This document shows positions 1 to 9,209 of a DNA stretch of 52,481 nucleotides, one piece after another; within the stretch, counting starts at the first letter, position 1, and each line of letters starts with the position of its first letter. The stretch is from an uncultured Desulfovibrionaceae bacterium (GTDB taxonomy: Bacteria > Desulfobacterota > Desulfovibrionia > Desulfovibrionales > Desulfovibrionaceae). The DNA is taken from positions 1-52,481 of the forward strand of contig CALUUT010000094.1 in the NCBI GenBank assembly GCA_944324045.1. Direction: 5' to 3'. A model generated the notes under the pieces. It did not search any database, had not been told where the DNA came from, and saw only the letters and a program-made list of their open reading frames with translations. A program made the position numbers and the translations under genes.

Positions 1-531
1 GAATATTGATCAAAACGCCCATGAAGCTTGCGAACATCAAAAGCCGCGTTTGCCCGCGCCCAGAAAAAAACAGGACAGGCTCGCGCTTAAAAGCGCCCAC
101 ACGCCGCCGCCGGTCAAAATCTTGAAGTATATGACCTCCTGACGCCGCACTTCAGGGTCGTGTCCCGCAAGCTCAAACAACGCTTCGCCGCCGGCCGCCG
201 CGAACTGAAGCGCCGCGCCTGACGCGAGACTCAGATATATGGCCTGCCATAGCGTCGCGCCCACGCGGCGCTTGAGTCCCGCTCCCGTGAACTGGGCGAT
301 GAACACGCCTGAATACGCGACGATGCCCATAAAGGCCAAAAGCGCGACCAGATTCGCGGAAGCCGCCGGAACAGCCGCGGCAATGGCTTCCACGGAATAA
401 TGACTCAAAAACAGTCTGTCTGTGAACTGCATAAGGGTCGTTGAGGCAAGACTTGCGGCCAAGGGCAAACTGACCCGAAGCACGTCGGCGTACCCGTTTG
501 GCTCATGCCAGCGCAGCCTCAATTTTTCCAT
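1..531 (-). CDS. MATE family efflux transporter, N-terminal part, with apparent 1-nt frameshift; cut by window edge
   Basis: Multidrug and toxin extrusion (MATE) transporters export cationic drugs or metabolites by Na+ or H+ antiport in the inner membrane. The reading frame from ATG 531 (MEKLRLRW) has the typical N-terminal half: amphipathic start, then several membrane segments with the segment DRLFLSHYS near residue 35. The frame stops at 37 after FFLGAGKRGF. Adding one T to the seven-T run (plus-strand A run 64-70) restores the family motif FFSGRGQTRLL and an open frame to the window edge, so the gene is either frameshifted or the run is miscounted. An alternative start is ATG 552, which has GAGAG upstream. 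The rest of the gene lies outside the window. Confidence 0.8.
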
Positions 532-913
532 TACTTTTGTGCAAAAAATCATATATACTCTCGTACATGGCCCTGCGGGACCAGGAAGCCGGATAATTCC
601 CCTGTTTTCTTGTTGCGGCGTTTCCGGTTTTTTCGCCTGGGGCGGGCGAATCCGCGCTTTTTCCCGTAAAAAACGTAAGGAACGACGCGGCGTCAACGAT
701 GCATGGACGCAATCCCGCGCTTAAAGACATGGAGCGCCTTGCCTTGGGCTCAAAGACGACTCCGCAGAAAAAAACAGCGTTCCGCCCTGTCTCGTCAATG
801 GATTTCAGACAAGTCGACAAGTGTAGCACAGGGGCCGCATGAAGGCAATGCGCGGAGCGTCCCGGACCTGTTTCGCCGACTGACCATGAACCATCATTTG
901 AGGAATGCACGAT
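532..913. other. Divergent intergenic region between MATE and glycosyltransferase genes
   Basis: About 380 bases separate the leftward MATE gene from the rightward membrane glycosyltransferase gene. Short open frames here are arginine- and proline-rich and match no family I know. The region must hold the promoters of both genes, but I see no convincing -35/-10 pair. The ribosome site for the rightward gene is GAGGA at 900-904. Confidence 0.4.
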
Positions 914-3115
914 ATGTTCTTCAAGCGCAAGAAGACGCAAAACAACGCAACTGACGACGCCCGGAACAAGAACGGCGCGACTCCAAACAGCGCGGACCCT
1001 CAACCGGACAGTCCGGCGCGGCATGAACGCGCGGAAAACAGCGGGATGCAGGATACGGCGAATGCCGAAACCGTCTCAACGCAGGCCCCGGCGGCTCAAA
1101 ACGCCGCTCAAACGGAAAAAAACGCCGCCCGCCCGGAATGCGAAACGGCCGGCGGCGCTTCCGAGGGCCGCGGCCCCGCGCTTATCACGCTCTTTGCAAT
1201 AATCATGACGCTTGCCCTTTTGGCCCTGTTCACGGCTTTTATGCCCCACAGGCCGCTTTGGCTTACGCAGGAGCCGCAAATTCTGGCCACAGCCGAATCC
1301 GGGGCCTGGCTTCCCGGGGCGCCGGCAATCACCCCGTATCCCCTGTTCAACTGGCTTGTCATAGGCATTGAAAACCTGTGCCGGAACAGCCTGAACCTGA
1401 CGCCCGGCGCCGTGCTTCCGGCGACCGCATATGTCTGCATGGCTGTTTTTCTGCTTTCGGCCTTAAGTCTCTCAAAAGCCACGGGCCAGCCCAGAAAAAC
1501 GGGCATGGCCGCCGCGTTGGCGCTGTTCAGCATGGGACCGCTTGCGGGGCTGGCCTGGTTCGCCCGCCCTGAACCGCTGTTCGCCGGGCTTTTGACCCTT
1601 GCCTTTGGCGCGTTCTTCTGGGCCGCCAAACGCCCCAAAGCGCCAATAAGCATGATTCTTGCCGCCGTGGCCGCGACGCTCGCCCTTTTCTGCGGCGGAA
1701 TCTGGGGGGCAATCCTGCCTGTCGCGGGCCTGGTTCTCTACTGCCTGCTTGGCTTGCGGCCCAGACGTCTTCTCGCAATGGACGCGGCAATCGCCATAGG
1801 CATCATCATCGCCGTGCCCCTGATTTTCGGCGCGGGGCTCATGCTTTTTGCGGATAACGGCGCAGCCGAATCCTTCTTCAGCGCCCTGGGGCAGAGTTTT
1901 TTCCGCACCATCATGGTTCCCGGCGGGCTTGCGGCCCTGTGGCGCACGCCTCTGCTTTTGATCTGTCTTTCCCTGCCCTGGATTGCCGGCGCGGCGTTTC
2001 TGACTCCGCATCGTTCCCGTTGCTGGCTTAGCACGCTGCCGCTCTGGCTTATGCTGATATGTCTTGGGGTCTGGAGCGGGCTTCGGGTTTCCGGCGATCC
2101 GGTACGCGACCTGCTCATTGCGCTGCCCGCATTGCCGCCGCTTGCGGTCATCCTTGCGCGCTGGGTCATGCTGCTGCCTCAACCGCGCATCGGGCTGTTC
2201 ACGCGCCTGGCCGGGATTATCCTGTTTCTTTCCGGACTTGCGGCGGTGGCCGCCGCCATTGTGCACGCCGCTTCTCTCACTTCGATTGAGGCTCTGCTCC
2301 CGGTGCATGCCCCTGAATTTTTGCCCTTCTGGGCCATACTTGTTCCCGGAATCATCGCCATTGCCGCGGGCGCGGCCATATGGAGCGTTGCGCGCCGCGT
2401 CGCGGAACTGAAAGCCGTAGCCGCAATCGCCATTGCGATTCTCATTACGGGACAGGCCGTGGGGCAGTTTTTCCTGCCCCAGATCGCGCCGCGTTTCACC
2501 TTCTCCGTCATCGGACCGGCCATTCAGGCCTATGCGCGCGACGGCATCCCCGCCATTGCCGTGGCCATGCCGCCAAACAGTCTCTATGTCTGGTCTTCGA
2601 ACGTCATTTACGTCGAATCTCCGGATGAACGCCCCAAAGACCCGGCATCCTGCATTCTAATCATGCCCCGCAGAGTCTGGGATCTTTACGCCATGACCCT
2701 GCCGCCCGCCAACATTGTTACGCAAACCGTGGGACGTGAACAATATGTGCTCGCGCCCATGCTCGCACAGCGATTTGAGCCGGACTTTCCCAAAACAAAC
2801 CACACGGACGACGCCGCCGCGCCTTCTCCGAACGCGACGCCTCAAAACGAAAAAACGCATGACGCGGATGCCGCCATGAAGCCGGATTCCACCGAAGGGC
2901 AGCCGGACGCCGGACAAACCGAAAAAGGCGCGGACGAAACGCAACCCGGCGACCTGTACGATACCGCCGCACCTTTTTCCGGGGACGCCGCTTCTTCTGA
3001 AAACAACGCTCCCGGCCCAAACGAGTCCGGTGCGGACAGCGGCGCAGGCGCTCCGGATGCCGGCCAACCGCCCATGCCGGAAGAGAGCCTGCAAAACGAC
3101 GAAGCGTTTTTTTAA
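914..3115 (+). CDS. Multi-pass membrane protein, putative ArnT/PMT-like glycosyltransferase
   Basis: The product is about 733 residues. A charged, low-complexity N-terminal tail (about 80 residues) precedes roughly a dozen hydrophobic segments (residues about 85-540), a short extracytoplasmic domain, and a long acidic Ala/Pro/Asp/Glu-rich C-terminal tail (about 130 residues). The order of features after the first membrane segment (a TQEPQIL loop, a loop with PLFNWL, then a membrane pair with RPEPLFAGLL) resembles polyprenyl-phosphate-dependent sugar transferases of the PMT/ArnT type, but the usual acidic pair of the first loop is not clear. Start: ATG 914 is nine bases after GAGGA; the ATG at 905 overlaps that site. 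The neighbour is a second glycosyltransferase. Function is tentative. Confidence 0.6.
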   Translation: MFFKRKKTQNNATDDARNKNGATPNSADPQPDSPARHERAENSGMQDTANAETVSTQAPAAQNAAQTEKNAARPECETAGGASEGRGPALITLFAIIMTLALLALFTAFMPHRPLWLTQEPQILATAESGAWLPGAPAITPYPLFNWLVIGIENLCRNSLNLTPGAVLPATAYVCMAVFLLSALSLSKATGQPRKTGMAAALALFSMGPLAGLAWFARPEPLFAGLLTLAFGAFFWAAKRPKAPISMILAAVAATLALFCGGIWGAILPVAGLVLYCLLGLRPRRLLAMDAAIAIGIIIAVPLIFGAGLMLFADNGAAESFFSALGQSFFRTIMVPGGLAALWRTPLLLICLSLPWIAGAAFLTPHRSRCWLSTLPLWLMLICLGVWSGLRVSGDPVRDLLIALPALPPLAVILARWVMLLPQPRIGLFTRLAGIILFLSGLAAVAAAIVHAASLTSIEALLPVHAPEFLPFWAILVPGIIAIAAGAAIWSVARRVAELKAVAAIAIAILITGQAVGQFFLPQIAPRFTFSVIGPAIQAYARDGIPAIAVAMPPNSLYVWSSNVIYVESPDERPKDPASCILIMPRRVWDLYAMTLPPANIVTQTVGREQYVLAPMLAQRFEPDFPKTNHTDDAAAPSPNATPQNEKTHDADAAMKPDSTEGQPDAGQTEKGADETQPGDLYDTAAPFSGDAASSENNAPGPNESGADSGAGAPDAGQPPMPEESLQNDEAFF

Positions 3116-3159
3116 CCAGTGCAGCCGCCGCGCAAAACTCTGCGCGCGCAAGGATATAG

Positions 3160-4719
3160 ATGCGCATAGTCTATCACGGGAATTTTCTGGGGTATGGACT
3201 TCAGGCCCTGGGGCATGAGGTCCATACCCTGAAACTATGCGAAGACGGAGACATCAACCAGCTTATACGCGCGGCGTGTCCCAATCCGGACCTGACGCTT
3301 ATCGAACTGTGGGGCGACATGCCCCTGCCCCTCAACATGCACGAATGCGCGACGCCGCTTGCGGCCTACGCAATCGACGCGCCTTTAAACGAATACTGGC
3401 TTGCGAACATGCTCCGCGTTTTCGATTATGCGTTTGTGGATCAGCATGCATCCGCAGCCAGACTGCGTGCGCGCGGAATCAGGGCGGCATGGCTGCCGTT
3501 GTGCGTTCCGGAAGGGGCATTCCGCGCGCCGCGCCCCAAACGCTACGGCATATCCTTTGTGGGACGGGTGGACGGCAACCGAAGCAAACGCCGCAATCTT
3601 CTGCGGCACATTCAAACGCGCTTTCCCCTCAACATGGCGCAGGGCGTATCGACCGCGCACATGCAGGATATTTTCGCGGAATCAGAGATTGTTCTGAACG
3701 AAAATCTGTTTAGGGGACAGACCCTGCGCATATTTCAGGGGCTGGCCTCAGGCGCGCTCGTTTTCACGGAAGCGGAACTGGGAAATCCGGAACCCCTGTT
3801 TCAGCACAACCGCCACCTTCTTTGCTACAGCCCGCACGACGTTCTGGACAGGCTGGACGACGTCCTGAGCAATCCAAGGCGATACGCGCATATCGCGGCC
3901 CAGGGGCAGGAGACATGCCGAAGCGCCCATACCGCGACTGTGCGCGCCGCGCAATGTTTAACCATCATCGCGGCTCAGACCCCAGCCACGCGGCCGCGGG
4001 AACGGGAAAGCCGCTTTTTGCTGGCTGAAGCGGGATACCTGCAACGAATGCGGTATGGCGGCTCCTATGCGCGCGTTGCAACCACGCTCAATGAACTGGC
4101 GCGCGGAACAGACGCGCCGGCCGCCGGGGCCGCCCGCGTTCTTGGAGACATGTGCGCGCGCATGGGCCGGAAAAAAGAGGCTGAAGTTTTGTACGCCCGG
4201 TCCGGAACATCTCCGGCGGTGGTTGTAAGACAGGGCTTATTGCGCATCGCGGACAGGGACAAACGCGCCCTGTCCGTGTTTCACGACCTGCTGCCGTCCA
4301 TGCCCAACCGCACGCGCTCCAGCCTGATTCCCCTGTTTGCGGCCGCGTTGAACCGAAAAAATCCGTTTCCGGCCCTGCTGTTTCTGGCAGCCCGCTGCCA
4401 ATTGGCGTTGGGCCGGGGATGCGACGTCGGATTCGTCAAACAGATACGGGACGAATTCCCGGACACGGCCCTTGAAACCGCGCTTCTGGCCTGGGAACAG
4501 GAGCCTTCGCCGGAACTTCTGGAATTCATGCTTCATATCGCGGCCACAAACGACATTGAAGGGGAAATGCTGCCCTGCCTTTTATCCGCAATCAAACAGG
4601 GCGCAGCCACGGACAGGCAGATCGTCAGGGCCGCCGAACTCGCCATGGCCCATTACGACAAAGAATGCGCGGCGGCGATTATTCACGCCCTTTCCGAAAC
4701 CAGAAGCCATACGCCCTAG
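3160..4719 (+). CDS. CgeB-like glycosyltransferase with C-terminal helical repeat region
   Basis: The 519-residue protein is probably a cytosolic GT-B-fold glycosyltransferase. It begins with MRIVYHGNF, a beta-strand/glycine start typical of the CgeB/Glyco_trans_1_2 group, and has the second-domain pattern ISFVGRVDGN (about residue 130) followed by LRIFQGLASGALVFTE (about 190), where the family binds the nucleotide sugar. Residues about 290-519 are alpha-helical and TPR-like. AAGGA at 3150 is five bases before the ATG. It follows the membrane glycosyltransferase by 44 bases, so the two probably share a transcript and a job in a surface glycan. The sugar and acceptor cannot be read from the sequence. 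Confidence 0.7.
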   Translation: MRIVYHGNFLGYGLQALGHEVHTLKLCEDGDINQLIRAACPNPDLTLIELWGDMPLPLNMHECATPLAAYAIDAPLNEYWLANMLRVFDYAFVDQHASAARLRARGIRAAWLPLCVPEGAFRAPRPKRYGISFVGRVDGNRSKRRNLLRHIQTRFPLNMAQGVSTAHMQDIFAESEIVLNENLFRGQTLRIFQGLASGALVFTEAELGNPEPLFQHNRHLLCYSPHDVLDRLDDVLSNPRRYAHIAAQGQETCRSAHTATVRAAQCLTIIAAQTPATRPRERESRFLLAEAGYLQRMRYGGSYARVATTLNELARGTDAPAAGAARVLGDMCARMGRKKEAEVLYARSGTSPAVVVRQGLLRIADRDKRALSVFHDLLPSMPNRTRSSLIPLFAAALNRKNPFPALLFLAARCQLALGRGCDVGFVKQIRDEFPDTALETALLAWEQEPSPELLEFMLHIAATNDIEGEMLPCLLSAIKQGAATDRQIVRAAELAMAHYDKECAAAIIHALSETRSHTP

Positions 4720-4731
4720 TCAGAGGCTTTA

Positions 4732-4750
4732 ACGGCTTCGGCCGTCTTTA
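4732..4750. terminator. Hairpin terminator between convergent genes
   Basis: ACGGC-TTCG-GCCGT forms a five-pair stem closed by a very stable UUCG loop, followed by CTTTA on the plus strand; on the minus strand it is followed by TTAAAG. It sits in the 40-base gap between the convergent glycosyltransferase and rhomboid genes and could stop transcription from both sides. The stem is short and the T tract weak. Confidence 0.45.
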
Positions 4751-4759
4751 TGCTCCCAT

Positions 4760-6001
4760 TCATCCGGCATACGCTTTCAGAGCGAACCCCCAGCACACGA
4801 TGACCGCCGCAAGGGCAACAATGCCCCAAAGCGCGCCGGTTTTCGCGCCCGGCGGACCGCGGCGCGCGCAGTACGCGCCGATGAGCGCGCCAAGCGCCAG
4901 CCCGGCCATGAACCCCATACCGTGAGCCCCGATATCCGTATGCGTGTCCGGGACCGGCATGAGAAATTCCGGTTTCTCCCGCGTTTCATAGGCTGATTCG
5001 CTCCCGCCACCCAAAAAGCCAAGCCAGGCCAGACCCGCGGCAATTGGAATCACGAGCCTGCGCCATCCCTGACGTTCAGAACTCATGACCGCAACCGTGC
5101 ACAGCGTTCCCATAGCGCCGAATATCGCAGTGGAAAACCCGATGCTGACATACTGGTCCGCGCGCACGAGCAACATGGCCGCATTGCCGAGCGCCCCGGC
5201 GGCCACGGCCGCGAACCAGCCAAGTCCGGTCCCGATTCTGCGGCACAGCATGGCCAGAATCACGCTGCCAAATGCGACATTGCCAAAAATATGCGCGGAA
5301 TCCGCGTGCAGGGTCAATGCCGTGACCACCCGGCACCATTCGTGTCCGCTCCACACGCGCGCGGCGTCAAGCCCGCCCCGCGCAATCCAGGTTTCAGGCG
5401 GCAGAATGCCGAACCACCAGCCATGGACTATTCCGTGGAACAAAAACAGGCCCAAAAAGAGCAGCAGCGTTGTTTGAATATCAGGCGGCCGGGAAACAGG
5501 CGGCGCGGGACGCGAGAGTGCTCCGTCACAGGGTTCCGCGGTCAATTCCTGGAGGGCAAGAGTCCGCCAACGCGACGGCACATACAGGCAGGCATGGTCT
5601 CCAGGCTGTGAAAGCCGGTAGGGAATGCCCCTGGATGCGAGAATCAGGGCCCAGTGATTCACGACAGGCGCAAGCGGCGCATGGCCGGTCAGCCGCGCGA
5701 GCTCTTCGCCCAGTTCCGCCTCGCCCTGCCCGCCGTCTCTGGATAAAGACCCTGCGGCCTGAAGCAAACGCCGTCCATGCCGGCGCAAAGGCTCAAAGCG
5801 GCCGCGGACAACTCCATGCGGCGCAAGCAGCGTTGTCCGGCGCGACGCGCGCCGCGAAACTGGCGGACGGCCGGACTGTCCGTTCGCCTCTGCCGGCGCG
5901 GAAAAACGCCGCGATACGCGGCGCGCGGACCATGCGCGCGCCCCCGACGGCCGGACGCGGCCGCCGCGCCGTTCAGCGCGCCCCGGCCGTTTTGCGTTCA
6001 T
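4760..6001 (-). CDS. Rhomboid family intramembrane serine protease
   Basis: Rhomboids cleave membrane proteins inside the lipid bilayer. The catalytic serine is in GFSTAIFG (Ser290) and the catalytic histidine in AHGMGFMAG (His360); HADSAHIFGN (residues 232-241) supplies the conserved His and Asn of the oxyanion site. Six membrane segments lie between residues about 175 and 410. The first 170 residues form a cytosolic N-terminal region, of which the first 60 are very arginine-rich. The start ATG 6001 is one base after the fxsA stop (TAG at 6003), so translation is probably coupled. I cannot exclude a later non-ATG start because the Arg-rich stretch is of low complexity. Confidence 0.85.
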   Translation of the reverse strand: MNAKRPGRAERRGGRVRPSGARAWSARRVSRRFSAPAEANGQSGRPPVSRRASRRTTLLAPHGVVRGRFEPLRRHGRRLLQAAGSLSRDGGQGEAELGEELARLTGHAPLAPVVNHWALILASRGIPYRLSQPGDHACLYVPSRWRTLALQELTAEPCDGALSRPAPPVSRPPDIQTTLLLFLGLFLFHGIVHGWWFGILPPETWIARGGLDAARVWSGHEWCRVVTALTLHADSAHIFGNVAFGSVILAMLCRRIGTGLGWFAAVAAGALGNAAMLLVRADQYVSIGFSTAIFGAMGTLCTVAVMSSERQGWRRLVIPIAAGLAWLGFLGGGSESAYETREKPEFLMPVPDTHTDIGAHGMGFMAGLALGALIGAYCARRGPPGAKTGALWGIVALAAVIVCWGFALKAYAG

Positions 6002-6002
6002 C

Positions 6003-6566
6003 CTACCGGTCCTTTGTACCCGAAGACTCTTTCCCGTCCGGCTCGACGCCCCTGGCCTGAACCTCTATTACGCCTGGATGCGCATCCGTCTCTTCCTTTG
6101 CGGACTGCCGCCGGTTAGGGGTTACATCAAAGACCACATGCCGGACCGTGGTCCGGCTGCGAAAAAAACGCGGCAGATATGCGGCGGCCAGCCGCCGTAC
6201 AAAGGGAACGAGCAACAACAGGCCAACGGCGCTGGTTATGAATCCGGGGATAATAAGCAACACCGCGGCCAGCATGAGCATCATGCCCTCAGGCGCGGCC
6301 GCGTCCGCATCAAGCCCCTGCCGCAGGCGCTCCTGCATGTCCCGCAATATGCCTATGCCCTGAGCGCGGGCGATATTCAGGCCCACTACGGAACACGCAA
6401 TAATAAGCGCCAGCGTGGCGAGCGCGCCGATATGGCTGCCCACCGCAATAAGAACCCACAGTTCAGCCGCGGCCAGAAAGAAAAAAAGAAGCAGCGGCAA
6501 TACCCACCTCGTTTGCTTGCTTTTGGCTGTGGAACGCCGCCGGCCGGCGGCGTTTTTCCAAAACAT
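6003..6566 (-). CDS. fxsA: FxsA family membrane protein
   Basis: FxsA is a small inner-membrane protein first known for suppressing F-plasmid exclusion of phage T7; its cell role is unclear. The 187-residue product has the family layout: membrane segments near residues 22-62 (with ELWVLIAVGSHIG), the central GIGILRDMQERL segment, a second hydrophobic pair around GFITSAVGLLLLVP, and a charged, poorly conserved C-terminal tail. It lies 11 bases downstream of the AMIN-domain gene and one base upstream of the rhomboid gene, which makes a three-gene operon. Confidence 0.85.
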   Translation of the reverse strand: MFWKNAAGRRRSTAKSKQTRWVLPLLLFFFLAAAELWVLIAVGSHIGALATLALIIACSVVGLNIARAQGIGILRDMQERLRQGLDADAAAPEGMMLMLAAVLLIIPGFITSAVGLLLLVPFVRRLAAAYLPRFFRSRTTVRHVVFDVTPNRRQSAKEETDAHPGVIEVQARGVEPDGKESSGTKDR

Positions 6567-6577
6567 TTAGCCTGTCT

Positions 6578-7369
6578 CTATCGAGACAGACGGATTTCCA
6601 CGACATTGCCGGACCGTTTATCGCTTTGGGCGCGCGGCGCTTCGTTCAGGTCAAGCACAAAACGGTAGCCGTCTCCGAACCGGGCGTATCGCGTGCTTTT
6701 TACAAGCTGGTTTGACGGAACGCGCGGATTATTCAACCCCTTCCAGTCTCCAGGAAGGTCCACCACCAGACGGTTTGGGCCGGTCAACAAAAAATACCGG
6801 TATTCAAAACGCTTGTCGGCCTGCATTTTCAATATGACCTCAGAGCCGGACACCTGAAGGGTCAAATTCTTCATGACAAAACCATCTTTTGGCTTCTCCG
6901 GGCCTCGCGCGGGCTGCGGCTCAGGTTGCGCGGCGGCCTGAGCCGCGGGCGTTTGGGGCGCGTTTTTTTCTTCCGGGTTTGCGGGCGGGCGGCCGGCCGG
7001 GGACGCCGGTTCACGCCGTTCAACCTGAGCCGCCGGCGGCAGATTGGGGCGCAAGGGGTCGGCGTTTTGCATATCGGCAGACTCAAGCTCCGGCATATCC
7101 GCATGCTCGCCGTCATGATCCTGAATTGCCTGCGCTTCCGTAAACTGATCGGCATTCTGAGCCGCCAGACGCCCAATCGCGGTGCGCGCCGTGAGCGCGG
7201 CTTCTTCGGCCGGGTCCGCGCCATTTGCGCCGGGCGGCGGCGGAACAAAGGCTTTTACCTCATTTTGAACGCGCATGCCGGCCTTTGGCGTCATCATCTG
7301 CTGAAAAAGCACCAGCCCCATGGCCACCAGCACGATCAGAGGAATAAGCACAGATATGAAACGATTCAT
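6578..7369 (-). CDS. AMIN-domain protein, membrane-anchored
   Basis: The 263-residue product has an N-terminal membrane anchor or signal (FISVLIPLIVLVAMGLVLF, residues 3-21), a long Pro/Ala/Glu-rich linker (about residues 30-155) and a C-terminal AMIN domain (about 160-260, with NRLVVDLPGDW and GYRFVLDLN). AMIN domains bind peptidoglycan or target envelope proteins; the amidase at 16913-18772 carries one too. ATG 7369 follows AAGGAG with a 10-base gap, better than the upstream ATG at 7396. No catalytic domain is present, so it is likely a periplasmic binding or scaffold protein. It is the first gene of a unit with fxsA and the rhomboid gene. Confidence 0.75.
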   Translation of the reverse strand: MNRFISVLIPLIVLVAMGLVLFQQMMTPKAGMRVQNEVKAFVPPPPGANGADPAEEAALTARTAIGRLAAQNADQFTEAQAIQDHDGEHADMPELESADMQNADPLRPNLPPAAQVERREPASPAGRPPANPEEKNAPQTPAAQAAAQPEPQPARGPEKPKDGFVMKNLTLQVSGSEVILKMQADKRFEYRYFLLTGPNRLVVDLPGDWKGLNNPRVPSNQLVKSTRYARFGDGYRFVLDLNEAPRAQSDKRSGNVVEIRLSR

Positions 7370-7475
7370 CGGATATACACTCCTTGCATGACACAAGCCG
7401 GCTTTCAGCCGCTCCCATTATGCCCTGCCGTATTTTGCCGTATGGGCCTGCACTCAATGCACGCGCCATGCTTTC

Positions 7476-7498
7476 AAAAAAAACAGCGACCTCGCTTT
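7476..7498 (-). terminator. Weak hairpin with eight T after the TPR gene
   Basis: On the minus strand, AGCG-AGGT-CGCT followed by G and eight T overlaps the end of the TPR-protein gene. The four-pair stem is short, but the T8 tract is strong and is correctly placed to end that transcript. Confidence 0.35.
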
Positions 7499-8547
7499 CA
7501 GGAACGCCCTGAGCGCCCGATACGCGAGACTCTGGGCGACGGGTCCGAAACGCGGGTTATGCCGGATGCGGCCGGCCGGCCCGACGACGCAGGCGCCTCA
7601 GCCGTTGCGGCCAGACCATCTTTTTCCAAAACCGCGGACGCCGCGGAGCCGGAATCCGCCTCAGGGGACGCCTCATGCTCCGAAACATACTCAAGGAAAC
7701 GACGCGCAAGCTCCATATCCGGCGCCACAGCAAGAATCTGATTCAACCAATACACCGTATTTTTGATATCTCCAAGGGCATAGTGCACGCACGCCATATT
7801 GAAATAAATATGATAATCGCCGGGGGCTAGTTCAAGGGCTCTTGAATGATAGTCAATGGCCCGCCTGTACAGTTTAAGTTTGCGCAGACGCACCGCCAGT
7901 TGAGAAAACATATGCTTGTATTCCGGAAGCCAGTCCGCCTTCACCTCCAAAGGGGCCTTAAACGCGGCCTCCGGACCCAGCATGCCCTGAAGAAATTCAT
8001 CAAGATCCCTGATAAACAGCGTACGGACTTTTTCCTCGGCAATGCGGCACAGCCGTTTTCTGCGAGCCAGCTCCCGGCGCTCAAATTCCTGCACGGACAT
8101 GGCGGCATCCGGTTTCTCCGCATTTTCAACCAGACGAAACGCATCAGGCTCCACGCCGGGATGTAAAGAATCCGCCGGCGCCTTCTCAAAAGCAGGCGCG
8201 GAACCCGATACGGACCGAACGCCGGACGGCCGCGGCGCCGTCTGGCGGGCGTTTTTCTCCATATTCCTGGTGACAAAACGCACAATATCCTGATCCAGGT
8301 CTTCCGGGCGCGTCCCCATGTCCGGCTCCGGTGAAAAGCTGTTTTCAAATTCGTGTCTGGACAGCGGCATGATCTGCCCGGCCGGCTTGAAATCCGGACC
8401 AAGCATCTGCACGGATACGGACAGCGCTCCCGCATCCCATACATACCAGTATATCTTTTTAACGGAAAATCCGCTGTCTCCGTCAATAACGGATTTCACA
8501 GTCGAAAAAAAACCGAGAAATTCTCCGCGTTGCACGCCGCGCTCCAT
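7498..8547 (-). CDS. TPR-repeat protein
   Basis: The 349-residue soluble protein has an N-terminal globular part with the aromatic segment KIYWYVWDAG (about residue 30), a charged linker, and tetratricopeptide-like helices at about residues 210-300 (KLYRRAIDYHSRALELAPGD, then YFNMACVHYALGDIKNTVYWLNQILAVAPD). TPRs mediate protein contacts. The last 60 residues are low in complexity. No strong ribosome site precedes ATG 8547 (AAGGAG lies about 22 bases upstream), so the start is unsure. It is divergent from hypA. I do not recognise a specific function. Confidence 0.7.
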   Translation of the reverse strand: MERGVQRGEFLGFFSTVKSVIDGDSGFSVKKIYWYVWDAGALSVSVQMLGPDFKPAGQIMPLSRHEFENSFSPEPDMGTRPEDLDQDIVRFVTRNMEKNARQTAPRPSGVRSVSGSAPAFEKAPADSLHPGVEPDAFRLVENAEKPDAAMSVQEFERRELARRKRLCRIAEEKVRTLFIRDLDEFLQGMLGPEAAFKAPLEVKADWLPEYKHMFSQLAVRLRKLKLYRRAIDYHSRALELAPGDYHIYFNMACVHYALGDIKNTVYWLNQILAVAPDMELARRFLEYVSEHEASPEADSGSAASAVLEKDGLAATAEAPASSGRPAASGITRVSDPSPRVSRIGRSGRS

Positions 8548-8738
8548 TGTCTTGAGGATAGGAAAACTCCTTGATCAGTCAGAAGAGTTGTATCCTTTTT
8601 TACGCCGGTTGAGAATCCCTTTGACGCCATTCCGGACGGTTGACCGGCCAAAGCCGCAAACCTTGCGCAACAGGTTCAAAAACGCTTCCAGCCGGCGCAA
8701 GACTTGCCGCGCCCGCGAAATTACGCTACTTTGATCTC

Positions 8739-9119
8739 ATGCATGAAATGTCGCTGGCTGTCAGTCTTATGGAGATAATCCGTCAGGAAATGGATAGAAA
8801 CCATGCGACGCGCCTGATTGCGGCGCGCGTGCGGTGCGGTCTTTTAAGCAACGTGGTGCCGGAGGCTCTGGAGCTTGCGTTTGAAGCCGCAACCCGCGCG
8901 GATGAAGCCCTTGACGCCAGAGCGCGCCGCGTCCTGGTCGGCGCCGCGCTTGAAATTGAAACGGAGCCCGCTGTTTTGCGCTGCACCTTGTGCGGCCGGG
9001 AATTCTGCGCAAATGAACGCGGCGGCCTCTTTTCGCCATGCCCGGCCTGCGGCAACCAATGCGGCCATAAGGTCGTTTCCGGCACAGAAATGTACCTGCA
9101 CAATCTGGAAGTCATCTGA
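8739..9119 (+). CDS. hypA: Hydrogenase nickel incorporation protein HypA
   Basis: HypA delivers Ni2+ to the large subunit of [NiFe] hydrogenases together with HypB. The 126-residue product begins MHEMSLA, whose His2 is the conserved nickel ligand, and has the zinc site C82-x2-C85 and C101-x2-C104 (CTLC and CPAC) in the C-terminal half. The length is typical. The ATG at 8739 is chosen because the family starts exactly at MHE; no good ribosome site is visible. It is the first gene of a plus-strand operon with hypB, 90 bases downstream. The other hyp genes are not in this window. Confidence 0.95.
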   Translation: MHEMSLAVSLMEIIRQEMDRNHATRLIAARVRCGLLSNVVPEALELAFEAATRADEALDARARRVLVGAALEIETEPAVLRCTLCGREFCANERGGLFSPCPACGNQCGHKVVSGTEMYLHNLEVI

Positions 9120-9209
9120 CGGCGGACGCGCCGGGCCTGGCGCGTCCCGTTTTCCGGACAATCCTTGCCCGCCGCAAGCCCCTCACCCTTAAAAACCATC
9201 AGGGACGCC

